From assembly GCA_021234155.1 (NCBI GenBank), contig JAJEKV010000021.1, positions 13,515,760 through 13,579,759 of the forward strand: a DNA stretch of 64,000 nucleotides, written 5' to 3'. Each line of letters opens with the position of its first letter. Within the stretch, counting starts at the first letter, position 1. Both the position numbers and the translations under genes were made by a program. Positions 45,640 to 58,301 of this stretch are shown one piece after another. The DNA is from Isoetes taiwanensis. Its lineage: Eukaryota; Streptophyta; Lycopodiopsida; Isoetales; Isoetaceae. The notes below the pieces were generated by a model. That model searched no databases. It saw only the letters and a program-made list of their open reading frames with translations, and was not told the origin of the DNA.

Positions 45640-46355
45640 GAAAAAGTGGCAACAATGCAAACAAGATCATCCATGGCTGTATCGTCTATGTTACAACTAT
45701 TTGAAGGCTAGAGACATGTACTTATAATAGCATCCATTTTATTCTCGCTACCTTATGGAAAGATCATGTTGTCCTCGCAGATTTTATGACTGAATTTGTT
45801 AGGACTAGATTGTGGAGTAGACTGTATAAGATTTCGACAATGTATTTTTTATCTGTGGAATGCATGTACCTGAAAAACATGTAGGTAGCAAGAACAACAA
45901 AGTAAATAACAAGACCATGGAAGTCAAAGCGTGGTATGATCAATGAATTATAGAGGGCTTTAAATGGGCTTGGAGGGTATTATGAGTGGGAAATCGATAT
46001 CAATCATAGACTGTAACCAAAGAAACAGTGGCAGGATCTCTCTAGAAGATCCAAGCCTTCTAAAGTACTCAGGTTTGTAGGCTCAGATCTTGATGTTGAT
46101 CTGTTGAAGGTGGCTTTGGTCACGGAACTGCTATTGAGATGGCCACAAAACTATTGCTGAGCTATTCGATGCTCTACATTGGTCGACAATCCTTCATTTT
46201 ATAGTCTATGTTTGCCCTCGTCGTAAAGAAGGCAGGCTTCATTGGCAAAAAGGTCGTTGCTTGTTGCTTATTTTGAAGGTGTGGTGGTCATTTTAATGGT
46301 GATAACACGACGCAAAAAAAATCCTCTAGGCAGTATATTCTAGGGGAACGTCACA
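45640..46355 (-). repeat. 3' LTR of chromovirus 2 (left limit unclear)
   Basis: The right end tcaca (46355), read on the minus strand, starts TGTGACGTTCCCC, like the LTR starts at 26569 and 54761 (TGTG..GTTC), and is preceded there by the purine tract gggggagaa. I cannot find its other end; 45640 is an estimate. Confidence 0.6.
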
Positions 46356-47161
46356 TTCTCCCCCCTTAGCATAATGCTGTCCTCAACATTACGTAAGGTG
46401 AAACGAACCTGCGTCAACATTATCCAACAATAACAGTATTTAAGCTAACACTTAGAATTTATTATGAAAATAACTTATGATATTTAATTATATCAATAAA
46501 TGTAAAGGCTATATTCATATACATACTATAGCATTAACAAGTCTTACACTATAATAACATAATAATGTATTCAGAAGTCACAAATTAGGACAAAATCTTA
46601 TAACTCCTATTCGTGTCGTGATGTGCTCCCATCTGTTTGTTGCCATTGCTTCTATTGGCCACATTAGTTTAATTAATAAATTGTGGTTTTCTAAGGGTCC
46701 ATCCCCCCTTATTTTTAATTTAACCTACATGAATGCAACATTTCCCCAGCATAGGGAGAGGATGCTTCCCCCATAATGGCCGTGGAGATGTGTCCTATCA
46801 TGCCTAAAATGAACGCATGTCCAATGCCTACACCTTTCGTCACCCTTGGCATAGGAGGTGGCTTATCCGCCATAATAGCCATAGACTCTAGGTGGTTCCT
46901 ATCATGCACTTATCCATGATCTCTGCTCTAGGACTCATGCGTGCTTACTTAATCTATAGGCATTAAATCATGGCATAAGGACATTAAAGATGACCCCATC
47001 ATCGCGCATGACCACATGCTTGCCTCTACATGCAGCTTGACAACTCATAGATGAATGCATACACTCTTTTAGTCCTTGACTGCCAAATCTCTGCTGAATG
47101 CATGCATTCACCTTCTCTTTTGATGTGGACAATATCGATGGCGAGTTGTCCCTTGCATTGT

Positions 47162-47356
47162 TCATAAATTGTGGGTACTACTTTTAATGATCGCATTTAG
47201 GTACGCACGTCGCGCCTTCACTGATAAGTGTTTCCACTTGACCAAATATTCGAGGACTTGAGATCTTCTTGTTTTCTTATATGCTTTATCAAGAAGAGCT
47301 TTTAGAACAATCTCAAATTGTTCCTCAATTATTACCAATAAAGTTGGAGTCTCCAA
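47162..47356 (-). pseudogene. Chromodomain and integrase tail of chromovirus 2
   Basis: The 64-codon open frame (EIVLKALLDKAYKKTRRSQV, LEYLVKWKHL, KSSTHNL) aligns along its length with element 1 (EIVPKVLLDTSYKTRRSRFL, QYLVKW, RSSTPNL). The latter half of the chromodomain differs. Confidence 0.8.
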
Positions 47357-48414
47357 TATCTCCTCTGGATTAGGAGTATGCTTCTTAAGAAGGTTTATTG
47401 GAAGGCTTTATGAATTGTCAAGTGTGCGGGGAGATCCAATTTCAGGATTGTTTACCTATCATTTGAATGATTTGGAATGGTCCCGTCCACCTTAGAGCAA
47501 ACTTCTTGCAATTGTTGATGTGGAAATTTGTCTGTTTGACTTTTATTTTGAGTCAAACATTATCCTCTACTTGGAAATTCCTTTTGTTTTGTGCTTATTG
47601 GCTATGCTCTTTTATCTACTTCTTGCTGCCAAGAGGTGGCGTCGAACTTATTCAACCAACTGCTGCATCTCCGTCAACATTTGTTGAGAAACTTCTACCT
47701 TAGACAATACTGTGTTATGTCAAGTGTCCAGTGTGAAGCATTGATAACCATAATTTATCATAGGGGGGAACATTTGTGAGGATTCTTTCTTGGTACTATT
47801 ATATGCAAACTCTACCAAGTAAATATAGTCACCCATTTTGACTGCATATTCCATAGATAGTTCCTCAACATGTCTTCTAATATCTGATTTGTATGTTCTG
47901 CCTGCCCACCACCAGTTTGGGAATGATATGTTGTACTCCAGGACAACTCTGCCTGGGTCGTATTGAAGATATCCTTTTAGAAGGCACTTATGAACTTAGG
48001 GTCTCTGTCAGAGATGATTTCCCTTGGCATCCCATGCGATCTGAATATTTACTTTGCTTAAAGCAAGACAGTGTTCAAGGCTGTATCTGCAGTTTGACAC
48101 GACAAAAAGTGAGTCATCTTTGATGCTTGTCGAGCACTACTACTAAGGTTGCCATGGCCTCTTGCTGTTCTTGGAAGTCTAGTTATAAAATCCATGCTCA
48201 CAACCTTCTATTTCGCATTTGGCACTGCTAAGGGTTCTAAGGTTCCCGGAATTCAGAGTTGCTCTGCTTTCGTTTGTTGACGTAGTTGATGCTATCGAAT
48301 GTAGTTGGTTATATCTTTCTCCATGCCAGCCAAAAGTAACTACTTTTTATCTTATCATGAATCCCGTGTGGCCGGCTATTGGATTATTATGAGTATCATG
48401 AAGAATTAACTTTC

Positions 48415-49780
48415 TTACTCCTGATGCCTCTGGGACGCAACGATTGTCCTTGTGATATAAAGGTTGCCTTCCTTTTTATATCTTTTATGAGCTTCTCTTC
48501 CTTTATCTATCCTTGCTTCCTTGCAAGGACTAGCCCATACTTCCTTGAATTCTTTGCTTAAGTGCAAAACCTCTTCAATGTTTTTGCCAAATTCATTAGA
48601 CAAGGTAGAGATGGCATTACAATGGACTCAAATCTTCAATGGTCGTCAAGAGAGTGTGTCATCAACCACATTTAGTTTACTTGGTTTATAGACTATCTCG
48701 AAGTCATACTCTTCGAGGAATTCCATCCAGCGTCTTCACCTCAAATTGAAGATATATTCGAGGCTTTGGTGGTCTGTATCCAACTGAAATCGCTCCAAGC
48801 AAATAATGCCTCATATGCGTAAAGCTCTTATGACCCTTAGACATTCCTGATCATGGGTGAAACAACGTTGCTTGACATCGTTCATCTTTTTGGAATCATA
48901 TGAGATTACTGCATGAGGACCCCTCCAGTTGCCACTCACTTGCATCTGTTGATAATGTCAACCAATCCTTGACTTTCTTATGCTTAGTGAGATCTGAGAA
49001 AGGGGCTTCTCACTTAGCAAAATCTTTTACAATTTGCCTATAATAATCCGCAACGCATAAGAAGCTTCTCTCTTCAAACACGTTCTTTGGAGATGGCCAA
49101 TTGACTATCACTTCAATCATTACTGGATCGATGGAGATTCCCTCTGGTGTCACTATATGCCCAACGTATTCCATCTTACTTGTTGCAAAATAGCACTTCT
49201 AGAGTTTAGAAACTTTTAAATACTCTTCTCAATGAACCAAATGTTCCTCCATATCCAAAAAGAACGATGACAATCTCGTCTAAAAAGTTTATAAAGACGT
49301 CATTCGTCAGACGCATAAATGTTGTCAGGGCATTTGATAGACTAAAAGGTGTCACTGTAACTTATCGTGATCATACCGCATTCAAACATGTATTATGGAT
49401 GTTTTCGTCCTTGTTGATTTGATGACAACATCCAGATCTTAGATTGATTTTGAAGAATTGCTCCTTGGAGCTGGTCCATTACGTCGCCTGGCCTTCGCAA
49501 TGCGTACTTGTTCCTTACCATATCCTTATTGAGTTGGCATTATACTTCCATCTTTCTTCTTCCCAAAGGGAACGTTTGCCCCGAATGTTTATATGCTTGG
49601 CTAAGGAACCCAAGTCCCAACAACTTCTTCCATTGCCTCTTGAGTTCCGTTATCTGGCTTTGCATCGGATGCAAGAGTAATTCTGCATTCTATGCCTTTA
49701 TAGGATGGAATCTCTCGGATTTCATCCGGAAAGATGTCATAAAGCTCTCTAATTAGTTCATCGTTGCCTTAGATAACTGA
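48415..49780 (-). pseudogene. RT/RNase H region of chromovirus 2
   Basis: NEFGKNIEEVLHLSKEFKEV shares its pattern with element 1 (NEFCKNIEETLPTDRDFKEA). At about 49255-49320 the text LTNDVFINFLDEIVIV corresponds to the stretch before the RT catalytic site, after which the frame is lost. No long ORF is left. Confidence 0.7.
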
Positions 49781-52469
49781 TTGGACTAAGGTCTTCCTTC
49801 ATATACTTGCAATAGGGGTCGACGGCTTGCAGCTTACAATATATATGACCTCATCTCTTTTAATGTACTTACCTAGCTTTTTGGGCGACATACATTGCAT
49901 GACTGAAATGATTTCCTTAACTTTAATTATAAAGTGCTTGCCATTTGGTGCTAGGATGGACATTTCTTGGTTATGGCAATCAATTATTCCCTTACTCGGG
50001 TTTTAATTATTCCATGTCTACTATGAGGTCGTACTTGTCGCTGATGACTTCGGCGCCGATGCTTAACTTTGCTCCGCTTAACTTGATGTCGAAGTTGACT
50101 TTTGTTCTTTTAAGTGCTGCGAATTGCTCCGTCTTGCCATACTTTTCAGTGTAGACTTAAACTTAGGAGTCTTACCATTAGAGATATTTACCATCTAGGA
50201 GATGCAAAGTTATGAGTTAATGAACTATTTACATGAGTCCTTTGGCCACAAGGTTTTTTCATCATGATCTTTCCTTTGGTCACAAAAGTCTATGCAATCA
50301 AATAATTATTGTCGGTCTATATCTAATCTAGACTCTAGGAATTACACTTTTCTTGGTTATTACCATCTGGAATTAGTCCCACCTTTGAGTTGATGCCATC
50401 TAAGAAGTTGGCCGAACTTGTTAGATTGCTTTTCTTTCTTGGGTCAGATTATTCCTTGGGAGGTACTCGTGTTATACATATTCAACAATTATTTTAGTAG
50501 TGAATCCTGCTTAACGAGGTGATCAGGCTCACAAAAAGGTTCTAATATATTGGATATCCGTCAACAAATGTGTATAACTTTAGTTACTTGATACGTTTTT
50601 CTTCCCAATCCTTGAAGCTTTGCTCAATTCTTGGATCCATCCTTTTAAATTATAATAAAAAAAAAAAAAAAAATCCATACGGAATTGCTTCCCAATCCCA
50701 TCATGGATGTTATCATCCATCTAATATATTCGACTATCTAAACATAGAAACCCGGGCTTGCTAAAAGCTCATCTACTCATCATTCATTGGCATAGCATGG
50801 CGATGTTGCCCTCAAGTTATTGAAAAATCTGACCTCATTAGAGTTGGTGCATAATACTTCATAGACCTTTGTCTTTTCGTTGAACATCTTCTATTTGTGT
50901 TCCCCTGGATGTCGAGGTTGACTTCCCTCATGAGGGGTATCCATGCTAATGGGCTTGATGTGGTTGATGATGTAAGATCTTTATGTCACTTCTCAAAAGC
51001 TTGGAGGTCATGTTCTCCACTCTATAGAATCTTCCATATTGATCATCATGTCTTGGGGGTTAGAAGATTTGAGGATGATTCTTCTAACTCCTCATTTGAT
51101 CCTGTTGTGTTGACTCTATCGATCTCCTTCATGACTGCTCTTGAGCTTGACAGTCCCACGTTGCTGATATAAGAGTGATGATAATGTTGTGTGTTTCACC
51201 ACTTCGAATTGTTCAACCTCTCCTTCTTCTTAAGAGTTAAGCCTATTTGCATCCATGTGCAAGATCTCTAACCTTGCAATAATCAATTATTACTATTGTG
51301 TCTCTTTTTGTTGTTGCTAGACCTCTAATCTCTAAGGCTAGGTGTCCATCGTGATCTTTCTGCAAGGAGATGGTACTGTCAAGGTTGATGTAGCTATCAC
51401 ACAGAATCGGTGCTGACGATGACGAAGTTGGTTGAAGTCTTATTCTTGAGCAATCTGGCCTCAATGGCATGCAATTCATCCATAGTCAAAGTTTTTCTGC
51501 TTGAAGTCTAGATCTAATATTGCCATGGGCCTGTATGACTAAGAATAGAGGGTGTGCTCGGTATCCTCTCTTAGAAATTCCTAATGTAAATAGTCGATGA
51601 AGTCATTTATTTGTTCATCGCAGAGCTATGACAATAGCGCGCCATTGTGGAGCCCTTTCTCGGAGCACTATGGCACTTGGATAATATTCTTGGCTAGAAG
51701 ATGTTCCTTCCCTACTATGATCAACAGTGTAAGTGCCTTGGTGCTCATCGGTTATTTAGCCGCCCTTCTTGGCACTCATATATTTATCCTTGATGTCTCA
51801 GTTGTCTTTTCTGTTGTATTCCCTTCATTATTTCGGTTTGGCTCTTCTGTTTACCATGTTGACCGTTGACCCGCTGAAGTTTCCTCCATAAGGTGTCCTT
51901 TGCTTTCGAACTCCTTGATGTGGTCAAGCAGCTCTCGTATTGAAAGGATCAAGGGTCTATAATGAAGGTCCGCCTGGTCTATTTGACTGGCCAAATGTGC
52001 ATAACTTTCAACAAATGTCTATTATTGACTCTAGAGTTCCTATATACGTGTATTCTACCTGCTGAGATGGGTTGGTAACAAGACTTCATGTCTCTCAATA
52101 GACTCAGTTTGCTGGACTGGAATGCATTGATAAAATGGTTTCTAGACAATTATCTATGAAATCAAAGGTATGGCTGAAGACACTTGATAATGTTGCATCT
52201 ATAACATGTGTTGGCATGTCGTAGCAACAATTGCTAAGCCCTTGGCAACTAGTTGGGTTGCTAAGAAAATGTCTCAAAAATAAGGCTACTATGTAGACAA
52301 GGACATGCTTGACAAGCTAAGTGAGAAGGACAAAATATGGTCTATATTTGTTTCAAAGAGAATTAGGTTCTTGGTCCTAATCCTAAAAGATCTTAGACAT
52401 GAATATTTTCTTAGGACGTAAATATGATCAAGGATTATAAATCAAACATAAATGATGCCTATCTTCAGT

Positions 52470-52710
52470 GGTTGGCATGGGGGTGTTTGGGGGGGTTCAT
52501 TCCTGTGGGTGGGAGATTCGATTCTTGCTACCGCAGGAATTCTTTTAAGATAGGCTTTGGGAACCTCTTATGGCACGGGATAAGGCACCTAGGCCCATAG
52601 GTTTTTGGCGCGGGGTAAGGGGCCTAGACCTATATGCAACTTAGCTTGGTTGACTTCATTATGGGGTTGCAAACTCATGCATAAAACTTAGTTGACTTTG
52701 CTATAGGGTA
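52470..52710 (+). repeat. Possible SINE-like segment
   Basis: cagtggttggcatggggg and gattcgattcttgct resemble degenerate Pol III A and B boxes. Downstream ggcacctaggcccatagg and gggcctagacctat repeat each other. Evidence is weak; it lies between chromovirus 2 and the next LTR. Confidence 0.25.
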
Positions 52711-54761
52711 TGTGACGTCCCCTACTCGTATACGATGCACTCATCGTATACAAACAGGAGTTCATCCCCTATACCAGCTCCACGCTGATACAAGGCCCTC
52801 CACACATCACTGCAATCCAGTGGGAAGAATGAAGGTGTCATTTACCCTGTCTCCCTCAGGGCCTACCTAGCTGCGGAAGCGTAAACATATGTAAGTACAT
52901 ATACATCAAAGCACATCATGACCATCTCGAAGGATGGCTCACCACATATCTGCATAGATAAAGATCAGCACAATACAAAGGAAGTTCCTACCCAAGGCTC
53001 AGACACAGGGATAGACTGACAAGCTTGGGCCTCCAGAGTTCATTGCAGACAGAATCATGACAATGGATTGGGCTGGCATAAGAACATGGCATTGGGTTGT
53101 CCACACCATCCGCCCCTCCTATGCACACTTTGCAGAGTAGGTTGAAAAGCATTAGGAATTTTTTGAGATCATAAAAGGGCCTTCTAAGAATTGCTGACTA
53201 AGCTATATGAACTACCAATCAGAAAACAGAACTGGTAATCCAGTCAGCAAAACAGTTATAACTAACTCACTGGATCACATTTTCTAGCATAAGTGTTGAT
53301 AGAAAAGTCGAAATGAGCTTTTATTTGGTGCAATAGATAGATCTCATTGAGACCTTTCCAACCTTGGGTGGTTTGCATATCTTTTAGCCCCGTAGGATAG
53401 TAAAAAATTGTAAAAACCACATTTTTTGGAGTTTTGACAATCATAAGTGGTTAAAATATGTGCAAAGCACCTAAGGTTGGAAAGATCTCAACGAGATCTA
53501 TCAATTGCACTAAACGAGAGCCCATTTGGACTTTTCTATCAACAGTTATGCTAGAAAATGTGAATCAGTGAGTTAGTTATAACAGTTTTGCTGACTAGAC
53601 CCGTCAGGCTCTGATTTCTGATTGGTAGTTCACTTATCTTCATTTGGCTTAGTTGGCATGTTTTGAAGGCCCTTTTTTAATCTCAAAAAAACCCTAATGT
53701 GTTGGGACCCGACTGTAGCCCGCCAGGTGCATAGCCAAAGGGGCTACTCCTGGGTTACATCTCCCCAGGCCCGATGGGGCAGGTAGGGATCACTCCCACC
53801 CGAGGTCTACATGCTGACCCAAGGTGACTAGAGGGCCACTGCCCTTATTCGACTTAACCCACTGGAAGGTGAACCCCACCCCCACTTGCCGGGAGCCCAT
53901 GCCTTGCCCACACTCGGTGGCAAGCCATTAGACCTAGTCACTCGATCCTCGGTAGGCCTTACACACCGGAGGGATCGGTCAAGGGTCTAACACTAACCTC
54001 GAGCGGGAGCGGCCCGTCCCTTCACCCACAACCGGTGAGGTTCTTGTACACAGCCGAAATCTAGTAATGCACTAAGAGGGACTATCTAGGAGCATCATCT
54101 ACTAAGCTTCAAGTCTCTACCCCTTCCCAATACAAAGGAGTTCACGTAATTCATCCGGGTCCATCACATCATCATAGAACTAAAGAATAAGAACTAATCT
54201 ATATCATACATAGAGTTAGGTTCTTTAGTTAGAGTCAATCTCGGGATCCGCTTGGCTACTAGGGGTGATTTAATAGGCTAAACCCTATGGGTTCGAAGGT
54301 CGGAATAAGGTTTAGGCTATTCAATCGACTAAATACCCGATCCCGGTTCACTCCTCTCGATCCAAAGGTGTCCATGTCCGCTCGCTCAAATGCGGTCGGG
54401 GAGGACGATCCGACAAGCCGGGCGCATCGGACGCATCGTGGGAGTTGGAATTGACTCCTTTGAACCTGGGAGCTCGGAAGGTCCGGTGGGGCTTAAAAGG
54501 GAAAGTTAGGGTTTGGTGCCTTATGTAGGCTATCAGTTAGGTTTAGGGTTTCCATGACCCTTGGTCTACCTTTTAATGGGTTAAAGGTCTAAAAGTGCGC
54601 GCCAAGATTGCTAAGTGTGCGCACCATTGCAAGTTGCCCCCTAGGGCGACCTTGCTTGGGTACACGCCGCAGACACGTCGATTGGGCCGGCGGTACGCTG
54701 CGGATTGGCAGCAAAGATGCGGTATACGCCTTGAGACCGTGATATCGCATCGAACGCCACA
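52711..54761 (-). repeat. 3' LTR of chromovirus 3, split by a MITE
   Basis: It starts tgtgacgtcccctac and ends gttcgatgcgat...TGTGGCGTTCG when read on the minus strand, next to the purine tract (…aaggtggggagaa). Without the 546-base MITE it is 1505 bases, close to 1549 for element 1. Matches in inverse to 27400-28117 include cttccgcagctagg / cctagctgcggaag and ccgcccctcctatgcacac. Confidence 0.88.
53152..53697. mobile_element. 546 bp long-TIR MITE, copy 2, nested in the LTR
   Basis: It is nearly the same as 21140-21684 over its whole length, in the same orientation (ttagg[ga]attttttg...aaaaaaccctaa). The LTR continues on both sides, so the MITE arrived later than the chromovirus. The target duplication is unclear. 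Confidence 0.9.
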
Positions 54762-57700
54762 TTCTCCCCACCTTGAAATGATGTCGTCCGGCAAAGATCG
54801 CGGGTCTCCCCACCTTGGAATCTTCCTAACCTGCAATCAACCTGATGCATACTATAATACTTACACATTTATTAAGATTACCTTAAGGTAATATTTTTAA
54901 ATCATTATTACGCCATTACATTATCAAATAACTTGTCAAATCGTAACTTCTATTAAAACAAGGTACTTATTAGTCTCCGTTATCACAACATTTAGTTTAT
55001 CACAATTTAAAACTTTCATATACAATTATTATTTAAGGTGCTCTTCATTCCTTGCAACACATTCTAACAAAATTTGTGTTGCAAGTCTTCGCACCTTAAA
55101 ATCCTGTATTAATTTTACAATATCTATAATTACATACTTACTATCTTAATTATTAGAATTACTCTAAGGTAATGTTTAAGATATTACTGTACTATTTCAT
55201 TATCCAATTAACTTATGATTTCATAACTTAATCCACGCAAGGTAATTATTAACCTTACTTAATACAACATTTAAGTTTATCAAAGTTTATCAATTTCATA
55301 CAAAATTTACACTTCTAAGATACTCTTCATCCCTTGCAACACGTTATAACAAAATTTGTGTTGCAAGTCTTCAGAATTCGACCTCGTGGCCCTCCGGAGC
55401 TCTTATTGGCCCCGGCAGTCAACACTACATTATTACCATTTATATTAATTAAAATTTTGGTTATATGGTGACCACCCACCTATCTACATGAATGCATGGC
55501 TAATCTCCGGCGTGGGAAGAGGATGATTCTTCCATCGCGGGCCGAGGAGAGACTCTATAATGCCCGTATGCCGCTCATGCCTACACCTTTAGTTGCCCAA
55601 CGTGGAGGATAGGTCCTTCCCGTATATGGGGCGTGAAGGCCGATTCCTCCTATCAAAGCATATATGGGGCTAGAGGTGCTTTTCCTATCAATGCATTCCT
55701 CAATGACCTCCTTTCTTCGAGGTCGCTCTACTTCGTGGGACGTAAGTAGACTTTCCAGCCGAACCAGCGGTCATGCCTACATTGACATTACACCACGCCC
55801 TAAAGATCACCGTAGTAATCTCATCATCGGTAACAACGCATGCAACCCTTACCTCATAGGTTGCATCGAGATTATACTTAACTAGGCAAGCTATAGATCT
55901 ACACAAATCGACATGCCCGAGCCGATTTTTGCTGGCTCCTTTAATGCATGTGATTTACATAATTACCCTAAGGTAATATTTATGAATTAACATTATCATA
56001 GTATTGGATGCATTACTTCCGATAGTACAATTATATTTACTCTAAGCTTTACAATATTTAATTACTTTTAGATCGCGATTATTTAAACAATAACCCCGAT
56101 TTTAGACCAATTGTTACATAGAGAAGGTTTTAATTATCATACACAAGAATTAGATGTGCTTCTTATTCTCTTCCTTGGGTCTTGCATTACCCTTGGAAGT
56201 ATATCCCTAAGATGCACTTAAGTATATCCGAATTCTATTTTCTATTTATATTTATAAGGACCCCGAGGTCATATAGCTATCCTTGGAAGGAATTTCATCC
56301 TTGCGAAGGATTAATTAACATGCTACCTCCATTATCGATTTGTTATTTAACTTATTTCAAGATGATACATATACGCACAAAGAATTTCTATGCAATTATT
56401 AGGATCTATATGTAACTTATTTATAAGATACATTAAAGCTTATAATGCATGCGCACGCCTTTACCTAAGGCTAGAATGCATCCACCACTGAGTTGAGCGG
56501 CTTCGAGTAATTTGGAGATGACTTGGTCGCTATGTTGCTCCCATAGTTTTGCTCCACTTCATTGGTGTAGATAGCTACTACGCCGGGCCTCGCGACGTTG
56601 AAGGCCTCCCCGAGCCTAAGGTATCTATCTATTTTACGCTCTATTCGGCCCGGCCATTGCCGGAGTGAACTCTATTCTACTGGGGTCGGTCAATTTGATG
56701 CAAGCACGTTCAATCATAAGATTGAGCCCTCCCACTTTCTTCGAAAAGAAAATGGTCCCAGAGACTCCTTTAATGACGTTGTACACAACGTCATATCTAT
56801 TCTCTCCCCTTAAGAGGTTATACGCTTCTTACTTAGCGCATTAATTTACTAGCCTTAGCTGACATATATAATCATCTAAGATGGATGCACATATTATGTT
56901 ATCATTTATTTCAATATAGTTATGGGTTACCTACTTAGTTAGAACGATTCTAAACCACAAGGTTTTGTCATCATGACAATTCCTTTTGTCTCAAAAGACT
57001 ATTTGATTACTATAATTGTTATTTTAGATGTATCTTACATGTACTATTCTTTTATATTCTAGAGATTCCCCCTTTCTTAGTTATTTAAACCCTTGGAATA
57101 TTCCTACCAATCGAATTGATGTCATCGTAACAAGTTGGCCGGACTTGTTAGATTACTTATTTTCTTTCGGTTGGATTATTCTTTTGGAGGTACTAGATTT
57201 ATACATGGTCAACAATTATCCTAGTAATGATTCCTTCTTAGCGAGGTGATCAATCTCACCAAGTGGTTTCAATACATTGGATGTTTGTTAACAATCGTGT
57301 ATAATTTTAGTCACTCTTATGCGTTTCCTCCCCAATACTTGACGCTTAGCTCAATATTGGGGCAATCCTTTCAGCGAGAATATCTAACAATGCCTTCTAA
57401 TCCCAATATGGATGTTACCATCCCTACATTTAACCTACTAGGCCCCATGGCCTTAGATCCTTGACCTTGCTAGAAGCTCATCCACTCGTTGCCTGCTTGA
57501 AGTAGCAAGGTGACGTTCTTCCGAGTCGCTCGATACTTCAGTAGGTTGACTTTGTTCGTTAGAAGCCTCTCATTGCTAGTGGCTTGATGGTGTAGTTGAT
57601 CACTTGAAATCTTCCATGCCGCTTTTCAAAAGCCTGAAGGTGGCGCCGTTGAAAAAGATCTTTCATCTTGAACTCTTTGTCTTGGCGGCTAAAGGACGAC

Positions 57701-58297
57701 TCTCAGATCCGATATTGTTTGTTTTCGACTCCATCGACGCGTCTCATACATCGAGTCCTCTTGTTGCCCAAGAGTGTTGAGGATGTTGATTGCTTCACCC
57801 CGCAAATTGCCCCCGACATCTCTTTCCTTTGATCTGTTACGCTATGGGGGAATAACAAAGGGAACTATATATGCAAAGCATATAACTTACATAATTACAA
57901 TTACTACTAGAGCTATTAGGTCCCCCTTGTGCCTCCCTCCGAAGTTGCACACCTACTCCTTGGCAATGTCGCCGGTGTTCCTCCGGTGCAATGGTGTTGA
58001 CGATCCATATCCTCCTATTTGTACGTCACCGTACTCGGGGTAACTTGTTGATGTACTTGGGCCCTCCGATGTTTGTCGGCTATGGCACAACACGCTTTGC
58101 ATCACATTCTAACTAAAGGTGTGGTGGTCGTTGATGCTTCGACATTTCGGTCTGCTTCCTGATCCTGTTCTCGGGCGGTAACTGTTCCCCCCTTCATGAT
58201 ACTTGAAGCTATTTGAAGGCGTCTCTTGAGGCTGTGCACGATTCCTTTGGCTATACTCCTCTGGAGTTGTGCTCTTCTGCAGTTGTTCTTTGAATCG
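54762..58297 (-). mobile_element. Chromovirus 3 internal region, left part, no pol seen
   Basis: 54762-54840 holds two purine tracts in inverse (ctccccacctt). 55430-55700 matches the post-pol region of elements 1 and 2, and 56930-57680 matches the pre-pol region of element 2 (50240-51000). RT, RNase H and integrase motifs that should lie between are not found in any frame, so pol appears deleted. An ordinary large deletion or a non-autonomous lineage would both explain it. The interior is then interrupted by the CACTA element. Confidence 0.65.
54860..55372 (+). repeat. 282 bp tandem duplication inside chromovirus 3
   Basis: Copies at about 54860-55090 and 55140-55372, both containing ctaaggtaat, the word ccttgcaaca and ending aaaatttgtgttgcaagtct. 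A third weak echo (ccctaaggtaatattta) is near 55965. Confidence 0.7.
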
Positions 58298-58301
58298 TCC
58301 A

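Larger units (their letters stand above)
46356..52400 (-). mobile_element. Chromovirus 2, internal region, minus strand, decayed
   Basis: Minus-strand order matches element 1. Chromodomain 47162-47356 has RRSQVLEYLVKWKHL. Integrase C-end (about 47400-47600) has NCKKFALRWTGPF. The RNase H/integrase linker (48415-48603) has NEFGKNIEEVL and KEARIDKGREAHKRYKKEGN. RT is near 48900-49780, where FLDEIVIVLF replaces the catalytic F-I-D-D and the block is shortened. The protease side (about 49940-50155) has GAEVISDKYDLIV. 50240-51200 matches 56930-57680 in the third element. Near 51850-51950 ILSIRELLDHIKEFESKG looks like the C-terminal part of gag. Stops and frame changes are everywhere. I see no 5' LTR on its right side. 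Confidence 0.85.
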